Shown here: one piece after another, positions 11,715 through 23,069 of the stretch
How positions within the stretch are numbered: position 1 is the first letter of the stretch
How the letters are laid out: every line of letters starts with the position of its first letter
Origin: Echinostoma caproni
Taxonomy: Eukaryota; Platyhelminthes; Trematoda; Plagiorchiida; Echinostomatidae
DNA: 43,927 nt
Assembly (NCBI GenBank): GCA_900618425.1
Contig: UZAN01042616.1
Coordinates: 1 to 43,927 of the forward strand
Direction: 5' to 3'
Notes under the pieces: generated by a model
Database searches by the model: none
The model's input: only the letters and a program-made list of their open reading frames with translations
What the model was told of the DNA's origin: nothing
Translations under genes and position numbers: made by a program

Positions 11715-11955
11715 TGTAGTATGTTTCGGTCAGAGAAAAGATGCGACGGATTCGGAAGAAATTATATTGGTGCAAAACGTAGCAACAATGTGGGTCCTGT
11801 TTTGGACTTCGTTCTCAGTGTCTTGTACTGCTGTGCTGGGCATCCCGCAACTTGTACGGCCTGTAAAAAGAAAGGGGAAAAGGTGGTTGTCAACGACAGT
11901 TCGACATTCAATTACTGGACGTCAGTCAGTTTCGGTTTCAAACTACAATAAAAGT
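11715..11955 (-). mobile_element. Inferred 5' LTR of the minus-strand gypsy element
   Basis: The inner boundary is set by the CTACA end just before the primer-binding site. The outer boundary is a guess, because the 3' LTR is missing and no comparison is possible. A CAATATAATTTC segment near 11760 may be a TATA region. Confidence 0.45.
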
Positions 11956-11959
11956 TGGT

Positions 11960-13480
11960 TAATGGTAGTGAATTTTTCAAGGTCATTTCTGGTTTTACAG
12001 AACGTAAACACATACCATTCAGTTCTTCCAATGTATTTCACTGGCATTTATAATCCAATTCCTATGGTTAATAAGTTGAAGTTGTTTATTTCGCTAACAC
12101 TATCATGCAGTCCTAATCTCTATCCCTTTTATCAGCTAAAGTGTACGTGTTTTTTATGGACACTCATCTGTTTACGATCAACTGGCAAGAAAACAAAATC
12201 ACTTCTTTGCTATTGTTCATCCGTCACCCAAAAGTTTAGATAACAAATAAAATTGATTGATACAACCGACGTTAATTGGCATATGATCATTCGATAATTA
12301 TTTTTGTTGTTTCGAACAAATGGCGTTATTTAAGTGCCCAAATCGGGTTGTATCAAATCTTTTCTGTCCAAATCAACTTGAAACTCCCACACAGAGAGTT
12401 ACGCCGTACTACCAGACACATTATGGAGGCTAATTCTGAACCAGCCGATTTCCACATTACTAAATCAACATTATGTGCTGCGCTGTTCCGGAGTGGGGGT
12501 TTGACATTTTACTTGTGTCAGGTGCCCGATCCGCAGTGAAGTCTGAACGCATTTTTGTTGACGTACTCAGGGTGCACAGAGTGGCTACGTGTTGAATTTT
12601 GGTGCGATAAAGTTCTGCGTTATATTAACAATCAAATCGGATCGAGTGATGAAGTGAAGAAATAATGAATGTGCCGTTTCAACCATTTCACCGCTACGTA
12701 CATCAATCAAATTGCGTACATATTGTAGAACCCACAAACTGTACCCCACACTGTTCAGTGTAGCAATGATTGGGAGGGGGAGGAAGGTTGGGGCATTCTT
12801 TTATTCTGTTTTTCCACAACAGCGAGAATCGTTTTCTTTCTTCAATAGGATGTGACTATACAATCAATTCTCATAAAAAAGCGAGAACTGCGGTCGGTTA
12901 GGTGCTGCTCGGGGACAAGTTGAACGACGGCGGTGGGTTTTAAACCCACGAATTTCAGATCTATATGATGTTAAAGTAAACAGTACACTCATCATCATAG
13001 TGTGATTAAGTTGCTTAGCTATTCACGTCATTTGCAATGTCTGGTTTCGAATTGGGAATAAACCCCTAATCTTGTGAGGAGAGAAAAGATTATGACAATA
13101 AAATCGTAAACACCAATAATGTGACATACAGATAATTTCATTATTGGCCAAATTGAATAGAAAGCACACATTGTGCGAGATGTCCCAGATTCGACTTCAA
13201 CAAATGAGGGTGAGAAAGGGACTCGACGAATCAACATTAATAAGGAAAGACAGCAAAGTTGAGAAAAGTTTACCTCACGGATGAATTTCATTTTTCATTT
13301 CCATTAAATTCCTCATAAATATTGAAGGCCAATCGTTTGATAGAATTTATAAAATTAACTACCAAAGAGTTATAGGCTTGAACATTGAGAAAATTTAAGT
13401 GAAATACAGCCGTCCATGAATCCTAATGTTCATGAGCACCCAACTGCATAATTTGTGATAAATAAATAAAAAATAAAATT
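11960..13480. other. Unassigned stretch
   Basis: Nothing was recognised apart from a near-perfect palindrome, GTGGGTTTTAAACCCAC, near 12940, which also looks weakly like a B box. Open frames here lack domains. Confidence 0.45.
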
Positions 13481-13483
13481 AAT

Positions 13484-13662
13484 GTCTTTTTACTTCCTTT
13501 TCTATTTATTGAATATAACAATGTACAGTCAACATTCAGGAAGGGGGGCCGCGACCATACAAAGTTTGCCTGGAAAATACACAATTAGGGAAGACGGGTG
13601 GCGATGGAGTGTGACTCCCAGGTCACAAATTGATGACCCAACCACTTGGCAACGATGGGGTT
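13484..13662 (-). mobile_element. tRNA-derived SINE, family 1, copy D
   Basis: The minus strand starts with a tRNA-like head (TTGCCAAGTGGTTGG at 13638-13652) and ends TATATTCAATAAATAGAAAAGG then AAGTAAAAAG, matching the family 1 tail. The B box is too diverged to be clear, and the body is more diverged than in the other copies, so this is probably the oldest. It lies in the same orientation, 27 nt from the family 3 SINE. Confidence 0.6.
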
Positions 13663-13689
13663 AAATGAGCGGATTTTGTCTGTTTATGC

Positions 13690-13970
13690 ACTAATCACTT
13701 TTTATTGCACACTTTAGTATGATGAACAACACGCGAGGCGGACTCCATAGCCACTGCTCAGTATCGAAAAGTGGCAATCTGAGCCCCGGAACTTCGAGCG
13801 GTGAACCTCTACAAGGCTTCGATAGGCTAGGCATAGTGTTGACCTGAGACGACAGTGAAGCTGAATACCACTGAAGCTGGGTGTCGGTGTCGGAGCTCGA
13901 ACCTCGGACCATAGGGTCCAAAACACGTTGGTGATAGCTGTTGAGCCAAGGCGCCATCACCACCACCGCT
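13690..13970 (-). mobile_element. tRNA-derived SINE, family 3
   Basis: On the minus strand a good A box (TGGCTCAACAGC, 13937-13948) and B box (GGTTCGAGCTC, 13893-13903) are 44 nt apart, start to start, as in tRNA genes. A GC-rich body of about 200 nt follows, then an A-rich end (TGCAATAAAAAGTG). This is the standard plan of a tRNA-derived SINE. It is a different family from the copy at 13484-13662. No second copy was found in the window. Confidence 0.65.
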
Positions 13971-15459
13971 CAATTACTCTTCTTGAACCAATTATTGAAA
14001 ATTCAATGCGCGCGAAAGTTTTCAGTAGTGCAACGACAATTGAGGCAACACAGTACTGTGGTTAAATATTATTATTTCTTAGTGTAGACTTTGTTTGTGG
14101 AATCTAACCAGTTCCCCACGAATTCCGTATCGTAACAAAGAAGGCTATCTTAGTACACTTTTTTCAAGTACTGCTTAATTATCGGTTATCTCCGCAACCC
14201 CATGTGGTTCCGTGAACACACTAATAGTGAAATTCACGCACATGGTGTCACCGGGAACAAAGCCTCGATCAAGCTTACTTCACGCGGGTTACTGGAACTC
14301 TCAGGGAATCGCGGTTGTCGCTTTCTACAAATACAAAGCACGGGTACCAGACTGTGCAACATATTCCACATTTATCCTTTTGGCATAGATCATGCTTGAA
14401 TAGAATTTGGAAGGAATTAAATTGACGACGTATCTCCGTAATTCTGCATCCCGAACCACGCTGTATGAGTCAAAATGAAAAGAAATCACTCACTCAATCG
14501 ACCAAAATAGGTATAAAAACTAGCGAAAGCACGACGTGATCGTGAGCAATCCATGAATGAGCGAGCAAACTGTGCGGGTTTCTCGTCGTCGTCGGCGACC
14601 GGGATCACATTGGTAGTGCAACTAATCGGACATGGGAGCACCGGGCACGTTTACCAGATTAGCGACACGAACCACAAATCGGTCGTGTACATTCTGAAAT
14701 TCTTTATCCACTGATGAAAACAATGATCGTAGTCTGAACTTTCCTGAGATCAGAAACAATTAAACAAAACCCTTGATAGCACAGAAACATTACGCCAATT
14801 CTACCAGGATGGTGGGTCTCGGAATATCTTCCTAATCTGACGCAAGTAAGTGGATACTGAGATGCAATCACGTCATCTTTTATGTATGACATGTTTAGTT
14901 ATGCCTGGAAATTTAAATAGTCCAGGATGATAGACCGCAAGCTTTACTGACAAGAGAAACATGCATTCCATGTTACCTCTATTATATAACTCAGTCTTCA
15001 TACAATCATCTTGTTTATGCTGTCTGCACTGGTTTTGTGGTTTGCATTCACTTTTCCAGTATTTTCGATTATTTTTCTTTACACATGATAGTACGTATTG
15101 CTTTTCTAGATCCTTCTTCAATTGTCTATTATTCTTCTGTATGCTTTTCTTCTTAACACACCAGAAACGGCTACGACTGTCTTACAGTTGTGGTACCATA
15201 ACGAGATCAATGGACCATCAGAANTCAGAACTGCGGTTGAGAACGATGCACAACCTAGGGTCAAAAATTCATTCTCAGGTAGATCTATCGCCTCCTTACA
15301 AGCTGAGTTTCCCCAGACTTCATGTTGCTTCCCGCAACTGGTAGATTAGATTAAAAAAACTCTTCTCCCAAAAAATCCCCTTAGCCGACCATAATACAAC
15401 TAACCCCCTGCTCCCCGACAAATTTCTGCTTCACGATCAGCTGCATTGTTTCTACACTT
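13971..15459. other. Unassigned stretch before the gap
   Basis: No gene supported. The last 250 nt before the gap may belong to the 5' part of the LINE that resumes after it, but no motif proves this. Confidence 0.4.
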
Positions 15460-16116
15460 NNNNNNNNNNNNNNNNNNNNNNNNNNNNNNNNNNNNNNNNN
15501 NNNNNNNNNNNNNNNNNNNNNNNNNNNNNNNNNNNNNNNNNNNNNNNNNNNNNNNNNNNNNNNNNNNNNNNNNNNNNNNNNNNNNNNNNNNNNNNNNNNN
15601 NNNNNNNNNNNNNNNNNNNNNNNNNNNNNNNNNNNNNNNNNNNNNNNNNNNNNNNNNNNNNNNNNNNNNNNNNNNNNNNNNNNNNNNNNNNNNNNNNNNN
15701 NNNNNNNNNNNNNNNNNNNNNNNNNNNNNNNNNNNNNNNNNNNNNNNNNNNNNNNNNNNNNNNNNNNNNNNNNNNNNNNNNNNNNNNNNNNNNNNNNNNN
15801 NNNNNNNNNNNNNNNNNNNNNNNNNNNNNNNNNNNNNNNNNNNNNNNNNNNNNNNNNNNNNNNNNNNNNNNNNNNNNNNNNNNNNNNNNNNNNNNNNNNN
15901 NNNNNNNNNNNNNNNNNNNNNNNNNNNNNNNNNNNNNNNNNNNNNNNNNNNNNNNNNNNNNNNNNNNNNNNNNNNNNNNNNNNNNNNNNNNNNNNNNNNN
16001 NNNNNNNNNNNNNNNNNNNNNNNNNNNNNNNNNNNNNNNNNNNNNNNNNNNNNNNNNNNNNNNNNNNNNNNNNNNNNNNNNNNNNNNNNNNNNNNNNNNN
16101 NNNNNNNNNNNNNNNN
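15460..16116. other. Assembly gap (657 Ns)
   Basis: An unbroken run of N. The two long open frames that cross it are artefacts. By position it should hide the N-terminal half of the LINE endonuclease. Confidence 1.
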
Positions 16117-16495
16117 GCGACATCGGCTTCATCGGTATGGTGTGCTGCTCTCCTTCATCCACAGACTCAGCCAATGAGACACTATTACGAACCATGCATC
16201 ACATTCTGTCACTGAAGTTTACACACGTTCTCGTCTTGGGCAACTTCCATTGCCCAAACCTAGCTAAATCAGTGACCTGTGTACAACCGTTTAAGAGGAA
16301 ATTCGCTCAGTTTATTTAATCCTATCCACTTTACAATTTTGTGGAGGAACCATTGAGCTTTAGGGCCAAACAGTCTTCGTCAGACTTGGACTTTGTGTTA
16401 GCTGACGAGGAATTGATGGTGGAAACGATTTCCAATGCAATTCCATTAGGGAGTAGTGATCATGTGGTGTTGACGTTTGACTACATTTGCTATGC
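16117..16495 (+). pseudogene. LINE endonuclease domain, C-terminal part
   Basis: This is the endonuclease that nicks target DNA for LINE insertion. Visible are GMVCCSPSSTDSANETLL (like the IYRSPSS segment), VLVLGNFHCP in place of the usual LGDFNxP, SSSDLDFVLADEELMV, and LGSSDHVVLTFDY, which keeps the catalytic SDH. In the GDFN motif the Asp has become Asn and the Asn has become His, so the active site is damaged. A stop near 16318 splits the frame. The first half is lost in the gap. Confidence 0.82.
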
Positions 16496-16645
16496 ACCCA
16501 TACCGTATATTTCTACGGTTAACTCCTGCATGCTTGTTGGCTACACCAAAGTCAAGATTTTGGCTACAGACTTCCAATAGAACTTTCCCAACAAACAGTG
16601 TGATCCGTTGGTATCCTGGTACGAATTTACGAATCATTTCACGGA

Positions 16646-16835
16646 CATGGGGCGGTGGTGGTCCGGTGGTAACGTCACCAAATTATCACTCCTGGAATGT
16701 ATGTTCGAATCCAACCAACACCGCCTGACTTTCCCCATTGTGTGTTGAATGGCAGCCCTTTGATGGGCCGCTTCTCTTTTCCTGAAAATTGTATCTTTGT
16801 ATATTCAATAGAAGGAAGTAAAATGAAAAGGAAAA
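16646..16835 (+). mobile_element. tRNA-derived SINE, family 1, copy B
   Basis: The head has an A-box-like TGGTCCGGTGG (16657-16667) and a B box in ATGTTCGAATCC (16701-16712). The body has GGCAGCCCTTTGATGGGCCGC, and the tail TATATTCAATAGAAGGAAGT matches copy A closely. It sits between the endonuclease and RT parts of the LINE, so it inserted later than the LINE. Confidence 0.72.
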
Positions 16836-17269
16836 GGGCGTGACCAAAATCAAATACATTACGTACTCAAATTGCCAAAAATCAGCGATTCGAAGTCTAC
16901 CAAAGAATTGGAGTTTGCAGCGGAATATATCATGGAGAGCTTATGAACGATTTCCTTGTAACAACATATGATATACCTACTGTCTAATTCAAAACCACTT
17001 CACCAAGTTGGTGCCAGAAGACAGTTTGATGTACAAAGAAAGCTGATGAGTAGCCTAGTCCCGAGCTGTTGTAAAAACACATAAATGCCTCCAGAAAAGT
17101 CAAATTTAGCTTTCCAGTGCTAAGATTTAGAGGACGTGTCTCAGTCACAACAAAGGAGGCAGCTGCAATGTGAAAAGTTAGTACGCTCAAGTGTTCACTG
17201 CACCTGCAAACAACGTACTACAACTGCCTCTGTTAATTGAGGACATACCATACCCAACGCTCACCACAG

Positions 17270-18475
17270 CTGATTTTTCCCCAGAAATCATTGCATCGAA
17301 ACTGCAGTGTGTGACAAGGAATTAATCCTCGGGGGTAGAAAACGTCCATCCACAAACCCTTATCAACCTGGCAAGTAACACAGTTCAGCCATTAAGTGAG
17401 CTATTCCAACAAATGTTTGACAAAACCGTGCTGCCACAAATATGAAAACAAGCAATAATTTCTCCAATATACAACGGTGGCTGTCGTAGTGACCCAGCTA
17501 ACCACCGCCGTATTATCTAAATTTATGGAATCAGTTATTGCTCAGCATGTGTTTTGTCGCAAGCGATCGTGTACCACTAACCTGATTCTGGCCAGAGAGG
17601 AATGAACAACAGCAACTGATCACGGTGATACAGTGGACGTAGCGTACCTCGATTTCTCCATAGCATTTGACCAAGTGAACGAAAAAAATATTGCTGAGGG
17701 AACTACACAATTATGGGGATTTGTACTTGGTTGGATGGAAGAATTTCTTCGACAACGCGCCATGGCAGTTCGGGTTTCTGGGTCACCGTCTGCTCCTATC
17801 AGCGTAGCCCGGGGGGTTTCCACAGGGATCCATGCTTGGCCCTCAACTTCTTCTGGTTTTCATAAACGATCTAACGGAAATTCTGGGGCCACAAACGTTA
17901 ATGTTTGCAGACGATGCAAAAATATGGAAAACAGTGACAACATCCGAGGACTCGCTGGCACTTCGGAGAATATGTAGTACTGCTAATCAATGGCCGATGG
18001 AAAACGACATAGAATTCAATGAGTCAAAATGTGCGGTCGTATCCCTTCGTCACAAAACTCGCTTTCCGTACTTCTTGGGATATCAACAAATTCCGTATGT
18101 CTCGTGTGAGAAGGATATTGGTGTCATTCTTCCAAACGGTTTAAGTTGTTCTTTAAACTGCTCCCGGGTGTCGTCCACCGCTGTAGGAGGTGCTGCTTTG
18201 TTGAGACGAGTATTCGGCAAATTTGAACCAACGCTGTTCCCACGTTTGTTACCAGCCTACATTCGATTGCACATAGAGTATGCAAGTGAATCTTGGAATC
18301 CATGGCTGCAACGCGATCTAAAGATTCTGAAACGTCCATAAAAAATGGTCCGCAAAATGTTCAAGGGACTGAATTCCAAGACTTGTGTAGAGAGATTGGA
18401 ATCATTGGGGCTGTACTCCATACAGTATAGCCGAATTCGAAGGGACTTAATTTTGATGTAGCAAAGCATGCAGAA
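17270..18475 (+). pseudogene. LINE reverse transcriptase relic
   Basis: This is the reverse transcriptase of the LINE. In order: PEIIASKLQ...LSELFQQMFDKTVLPQ (linker into RT), AIISPIYNGGCRSDPANHRRI, MESVIAQHVF, RSCTTNLILAREE, then VAYLDFSIAFDQVN (first catalytic Asp), WMEEFLRQRAMAVRV, and LLLVFINDL...TLMFADDAKIWKTV with the catalytic FADD intact at about 17898-17912. The PQGSVLGP motif is scrambled near 17815-17845 by a frameshift. It continues to ASESWNPWLQRDLKILKRP and LESLGLYSIQYSRIRRDL. At least four frame breaks make it non-functional. Confidence 0.9.
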
Positions 18476-18699
18476 CCTTGATCACTCTTATTTATACTTT
18501 GGTTCGGACTAACTTTTTTCATATTAAGATATTGAAATGGCATGGTACGTCTAAAAGGTGGATCTCAAGGTTTTAGGCTACAGACTGGTTGTCTAACAGA
18601 ATTTCTTTTTATTGTCGACAGTCCTCGGCGGTTGTTTCTAGTAAATAATCGGTATTTCGGACAAGGCCTTCATTTCAGAGATGTGAATCGGCTAGTAAA

Positions 18700-20450
18700 G
18701 ATATAATGCAGCTTGAAATTCCTTGAAGGAATACAGGCACAGCTAGTAAAGCAGGCAACTGGGAGCAATTTTGAAAGAAACTGACTGACATTTTTTGCCA
18801 ATAGACCTTCACTTTGCATTCGAAACACATCTTTCACGATGCCAATATTCAAGTACTGATCAATTTCAATTGGTTTTGGCCCAATCCTTTTTCATTTTGA
18901 TTTCTCTGTCGATTAGTGCTTCAATTATTCTACCGGTAAGCCTTCAGTTCTACCATACAAATAACTACTTTTGTGCGCGTAAATGAGCGGTGTTTTTCTT
19001 TCATCCTTGGACACTGCAGCGCTCCATATTTCAGTCTCAAATCACAACCACGTTATCTCCCAGATGCAGAGCATCACAAAATGTGAACCCCCAAATCGTA
19101 CCCCTCTCACTCCCCGCTCTCCAACACCAGTCTGCCAAAACCGCCCGAATCACTTGATGTCACATGGTGGCGATGGTGGTAGTGGTGGTAGTAGACAAAC
19201 AACCCCTCGTTAACTGTCTGTCACATAACATNGTCACGATTGTGGTCAGTCAGATAACTTCCACCAGGACACTAGCAGTTGTCACACGGAACTGTTAATT
19301 TTCGTGAAAATAAGCTTTCCGGTGCATTGTTTGTCCTCTGGCGGATGGATTTCACGTCGCTCTAACTAAAAGTACGCGTTTAGGGGTGGGGTTGGGGTTG
19401 AACATTGACTGCGGAATCACAAACGGTAGTACGCTGTTTACTCGCATCGGTTATCTAGCCAGTTTGTGTGTGTGTGTGTGTGTGTGTGTGCATNGTGTGC
19501 ATTTACGATTGAGCACAAGGTGTTTGTTATTTAATGTGAAAAAAAACAGGAAAGAAATGCACAGAACAAAGGGACTACCGAATTCAGTCTATATCCTGAC
19601 AAACTGTTCAGGGCCTGTACGCAACGAATGTAATTATAAGGACCGAAATGTAAACAAATACAATCAGTCCATTTTTCTCTTCAAATCCTGAACATCATTT
19701 GCCACGGGCAGCATGGATTTCTCATCTCATCTTGACCATAATGCTCGTGTACTTCCGTCCCCGTACTGGGGGTGTGTACAATCGGGAACCAGTGTTTGTG
19801 GTAGTTCACCATTTATCATCTTTGCATTGTATGTGTGTGCGTGTGTGTGAAATTAACCTTTTTCGTACTGGATAAACAAACTATCAGTTGCATAAAACTT
19901 CTCGTCGGTTTCCGGGCGGAGAAAGAGCGCCAGGATCAACCAAGATGTACCTGTGTGTGTGTGTGTGTGGTTTCACAAAAGAATTCCCCCAAATTACAAA
20001 GATCGGCGGAATTCAATAGCAAATAAAACTGTAACTTTCTTTTTTTCTTAATAAAAAACCTTAATACCGTTTCAGTTAACCACTTAGTTGGGTTCCGCGA
20101 AACAGGTCCAGGACTGACGAGCTTCGTACGCGGAAGAACAAAAACCCCAGTGTTAAAAAGAATGCATATCCACCTGCAAAGGGGTGCAAAAATACCTTTT
20201 CAGAAGCAAATACATTCGAATTGAGTGTTTTGTCAGAACACTGTCTAGATAGCTCATCGGAAATATTACTAATTTTAGGTGANGCATGAGAAAATCCAAA
20301 TAAATCATTCAGTTTCCTTGGTCTACTCGATTCTTATCGCGCTCTTGCAAAAATCAACTGCCGCATGAGAGGAGTGGAGGATTTTCTTTGGTTATATTTG
20401 GAATTTTGCTGTGTGTGGAGAAAATGGAGCGTGAACTGAACAGCTGGGAA
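18700..20450. other. Unassigned stretch with TG microsatellites
   Basis: No gene recognised. TG runs lie at 19465-19490, about 19832-19848 and 19952-19969, and a TGG-rich patch at about 19165-19192. Confidence 0.5.
19465..19490. repeat. (TG)n microsatellite
   Basis: Thirteen TG units, seen directly. Shorter TG runs lie 360 and 490 nt downstream. Confidence 0.95.
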
Positions 20451-20454
20451 GAAC

Positions 20455-20590
20455 TGGAGTGCTGCTTCGACTTGATTAGTTTCCATCAACTGCAAAAATC
20501 CACTGACCTAACTAAGGATCGAACCCGGCACCTCATGTATCAAGCAGACAACTTCCGAATGTTTCCAACCAAGTCGTTAACCCGAAGTTT
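20455..20590 (-). mobile_element. tRNA-derived SINE head, minus strand
   Basis: The minus strand carries a perfect B box, GGGTTCGATCC (20516-20526), preceded by GTTAACGACTTGGTTGG as an A-box region (about 20565-20581) at tRNA-like spacing. The tail was not delimited. It faces away from the SINE at 20705-20830. Confidence 0.5.
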
Positions 20591-20704
20591 GGTTCTGGGC
20601 TACGTGAGGTGTGATACCCGCGTTGGGCTAGTAAACATGGGTTGTGCTTTATCATTAGTAGACAAAAATGAAATCTGGTCTGGTCAGCTAACAGGTTTTA
20701 GTAA

Positions 20705-20830
20705 TAAGCATGTCGTGTAGCTGTGTTGTGCTGACGTCCCGGGTTCGACTCTCGGTTGTGTCGATAGATCCGCACTGCTGATGAAACCCACACAGGTCGA
20801 AATAACTGTCCAGTGTTCCTTAGTATTTCA
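20705..20830 (+). mobile_element. tRNA-derived SINE (family 2) with 45-nt core
   Basis: A B box, GGTTCGACTCT (20742-20752), is followed by TTGTGTCGATAGATC, as in the head at 415-490. Then comes a 45-nt segment (20771-20815), CGCACTGCTGATGAAACCCA...CCAGTG, which recurs in reverse complement at the centre of the palindrome at 32138-32182. The A box is weak (TAGCTGTGTTGTG). The 3' end is not sharply defined. Confidence 0.55.
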
Positions 20831-21740
20831 GTTCACGAGCTTCATTTGCTCAGTGCACGAAAAATTCCACCATACAACCAAATGCGTTCATTCTTTCATG
20901 TTGTGATCTTGCAACATTCACATTCTTGCCTGCTTCTCTTTTAGTCTCTGAATTTGCAATGAGAAATAGAGTCGGCGGTAAGTTATACTTATTGTCAGTT
21001 GGTAAAAAGTAGAAGAGATTTCGGAAGAAACAAGGCATTTTTTCGTGATTCCTTGAAGCAATCAAATGCACTTATAATTAACCGTTTTAACACATCCACA
21101 CTGATAAAATTAAAACCCCAAAATACACCTGTTTACATCACGATTTCAGTTCGGGTAATTCAATAGAAGCAATTTATTCTTAATAAGAAAAGTCATTTGG
21201 TAAGGCCGCCCAACACTCTGATTACTCTTGTAAAAGCAGTGGATGAATTGTGATTATAGTTTTATTCTTTTCGTGTGATACAATAGGAGAACAAACTGTG
21301 CTGAACACTCGAGACGTTCTAGTTGTAATCATACCGTTTCTCGTTTTCATTTATTGGTTACAGTAAACTATTAAATATTTGAAAAGACATCTGTCATGAA
21401 TTATCCCAACCCTACATACACAGCGGAAACAGATGTCAGGAGTTTCATTCTTAGGTGAACAAAATTTAATCAGTCGGAGAACTCAATGCGTGTAACTAAT
21501 TGGACGTCATTCGCCGACTTATTTTAGTCATTGATTAGGAGGTTATTATTTTGTTCTCTCTCCGTTGCTCTTAAAATTATTGAATTGAAAATGTCACCCA
21601 CTTCTTGGTGGGGAAACCCTTCTAATCTGATAGCCACACTCTGAGGGCCAAATAATACCTTGATGGTAAGTCGGACCAATCCATCAAGGTTGCGACATAT
21701 TGAATCTGAGACCTATCGAATTTTTATTGGACAGGTGGAA
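20831..21740. other. Unassigned stretch
   Basis: Nothing recognised between the SINE and the truncated 5' end of the next LINE. Confidence 0.5.
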
Positions 21741-21779
21741 TGGCCAATGGATTCAGTTCACATCAACGCTGATCAACCA

Positions 21780-22586
21780 AAAAACTACTATCCGTCCACT
21801 ACCAATCTGCTCCTGGCCCGCGATCAATGGACAAAAGCATTAGGCAAAGACGATGCAGTGGAGGCGGTTTGCCTGAACTTCTTCAAAGCATTCGATCGGG
21901 CGAAACATGAAATACTGCTCCGTAAACTGTACAATTTCGGTATCAGAGACCTCACGCTTAATTGGATTGCTGCGTTTCTCCAACAACGGACCATGTCGGT
22001 TCAAGTCTCTAATTCACTGTCCGTCCCTATCGCCGTTTCCAGCGGAGTCCCTCAGGGTTCTGTGCTTGGTCCTCGACTTTTTTTCTTGTTCATAAACGAC
22101 CTACCGAATGTCCTAGAACCACAAACGTTACTGTTTGCAGATGACGTCAAAATCTGGAAGACAGTGACAGAAAGTGGGGGTTCGCAGGAACTCCAAGAAA
22201 CACTGAATGCAGACCACAAATGGTCCATCGAGAACGACATTCAATTTAGCGTCCCCAAATGCAAGGTGATTTCGCTGCGTCACCATTGGCGGCTTCCTTA
22301 TTTCCTCAGAAACGAAATACTGCCTCATGCATCAACAGAGAAGGACTTGGGTATTATAGTCCACGAAGACCTGCGCTGTTCTATTAACTGTGCCAGGACG
22401 TCATCAACAGCATTCAAACATGTCGGTCTAGTTAAACGCGTTTTGGTCGTTCTAAGCCATCTTTATTTCCACATCTGGTATCAGAATACATCGGACCGCA
22501 TATTGAGTATGCCATCCAAACCTGGAATCCATATTTACAACGTGATCATAAGATTTTTGAGCGTCCACAAAGGCTCACCCCGATGA
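21780..22586 (+). pseudogene. LINE reverse transcriptase (palm and thumb)
   Basis: The frame is open for about 270 codons of recognisable RT: STTNLLLARDQWTKAL, VCLNFFKAFDRAKHEILLRKL (first catalytic Asp displaced: the usual LDFSKAFD reads LNFFKAFD), WIAAFLQQRTMSVQV, GVPQGSVLGPRLFFLFINDL and TLLFADDVKIWKTV with the catalytic FADD. The C-terminal parts WSIENDIQFSVPKCKVISLR and STEKDLGIIVHEDLRCSINC match the same positions in the LINE at 17-18 kb. The upstream codons of the open frame, from 21660, show no homology. It would have primed cDNA synthesis at the nicked target. It lacks the N-terminal fingers, and a frame break near 22460 garbles the thumb. Confidence 0.9.
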
Positions 22587-22611
22587 TGGTCAAAGGATTC
22601 TATTATGATTC

Positions 22612-22935
22612 ATGCATGGGGGGACTGCAGTCATTGGGTCTATACTCTGCTCATTATCGTCGGATTCGAGGATTTTAGTGTACCAAATATTATACAACTC
22701 AAGTTACCCTTGTCGCCCACTTTTGACGTTGTCATCAAACGTTCATCTACGGGGACACCCATTCAAGTTACTACTCCAAGAATCTCGACTGGACTGTCGA
22801 TGTTATTTCTTCGCCGTCGGATTGTGCACTGCCTGGAATTCCTTACCATCTCATGTCGTTTCTGCCAATACGATTGATTCTTTCAAGGTAAAACTTGACG
22901 ATTCATTACTGCACATTACATTCCGACATCCATGA
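22612..22935 (+). pseudogene. LINE ORF2 C-terminal segment
   Basis: The end of the LINE polyprotein continues in another frame: SLGLYSAHYRRIRG is readable just upstream, then LVYQILYNSSYPCRPLLTLS, HLRGHPFKLLLQESRLDCR, AWNSLPSHVVSANTIDSFK and a stop. The pattern RGHxFKL...R...F...WNSLPxxVV...SFK is the conserved tail of CR1/Jockey-like reverse transcriptase proteins. A homologous fragment lies at 36704-36904. Confidence 0.85.
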
Positions 22936-23069
22936 GCACTCATGTATAACACAACCGAATACAGCACATGGAATTTTGTTCATCACCTTTGCATTTCAAT
23001 TCGTATAAACACCCTACGGGACAAGAAAAGTATCTGCTTGTTGGTAGTGCCTATAATAAAACTTTGAAT

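Larger units (their letters stand above)
9876..11955 (-). mobile_element. Truncated Ty3/gypsy retrotransposon relic
   Basis: In minus-strand order the stretch holds an inferred 5' LTR, a primer-binding site, gag, an aspartic protease and the N-terminal part of a reverse transcriptase. It stops abruptly near 9876, so RNase H, integrase and the 3' LTR are missing. Gag, protease and the linker into RT stay in one reading frame for about 1.5 kb, broken by several in-frame stops, with a frameshift inside RT. That decay marks a fairly recent but dead copy. The five parts are annotated separately. Confidence 0.85.
16117..18690 (+). mobile_element. CR1/Jockey-type LINE relic, interrupted by a SINE
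   Basis: In order: the C-terminal half of an AP-type endonuclease, a spacer holding an inserted SINE (16646-16835), a linker ending in the reverse transcriptase fingers (MESVIAQHVF), the RT palm with FADD, and the C-terminal LESLGLYSIQYSRIRRDLI segment. Frame changes and stops are frequent. Its protein is closely similar to that of the LINE at 21.7 kb, so both belong to related families. The 5' end lies in the gap. The 3' end is approximate. Confidence 0.85.
21745..23065 (+). mobile_element. 5'-truncated CR1/Jockey-type LINE
   Basis: Homology to LINE reverse transcriptase begins near 21780 without endonuclease or linker, the usual result of incomplete reverse transcription at insertion. The reverse transcriptase and C-terminal segment follow, then a non-coding tail that may end in the AATAAAACTTTGAATAC text near 23065. 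Target duplications were not found. Confidence 0.82.

Noticed and set aside
12925..13030. Minus-strand tRNA-like pattern with GGGTTTAAAACCC
   Set aside because: The A box has two mismatches at its key GG and the spacing is about 73 nt. The palindrome alone explains the B-box look.
15446..16195. Open frames of over 240 codons on both strands
   Set aside because: They consist almost wholly of the N gap.
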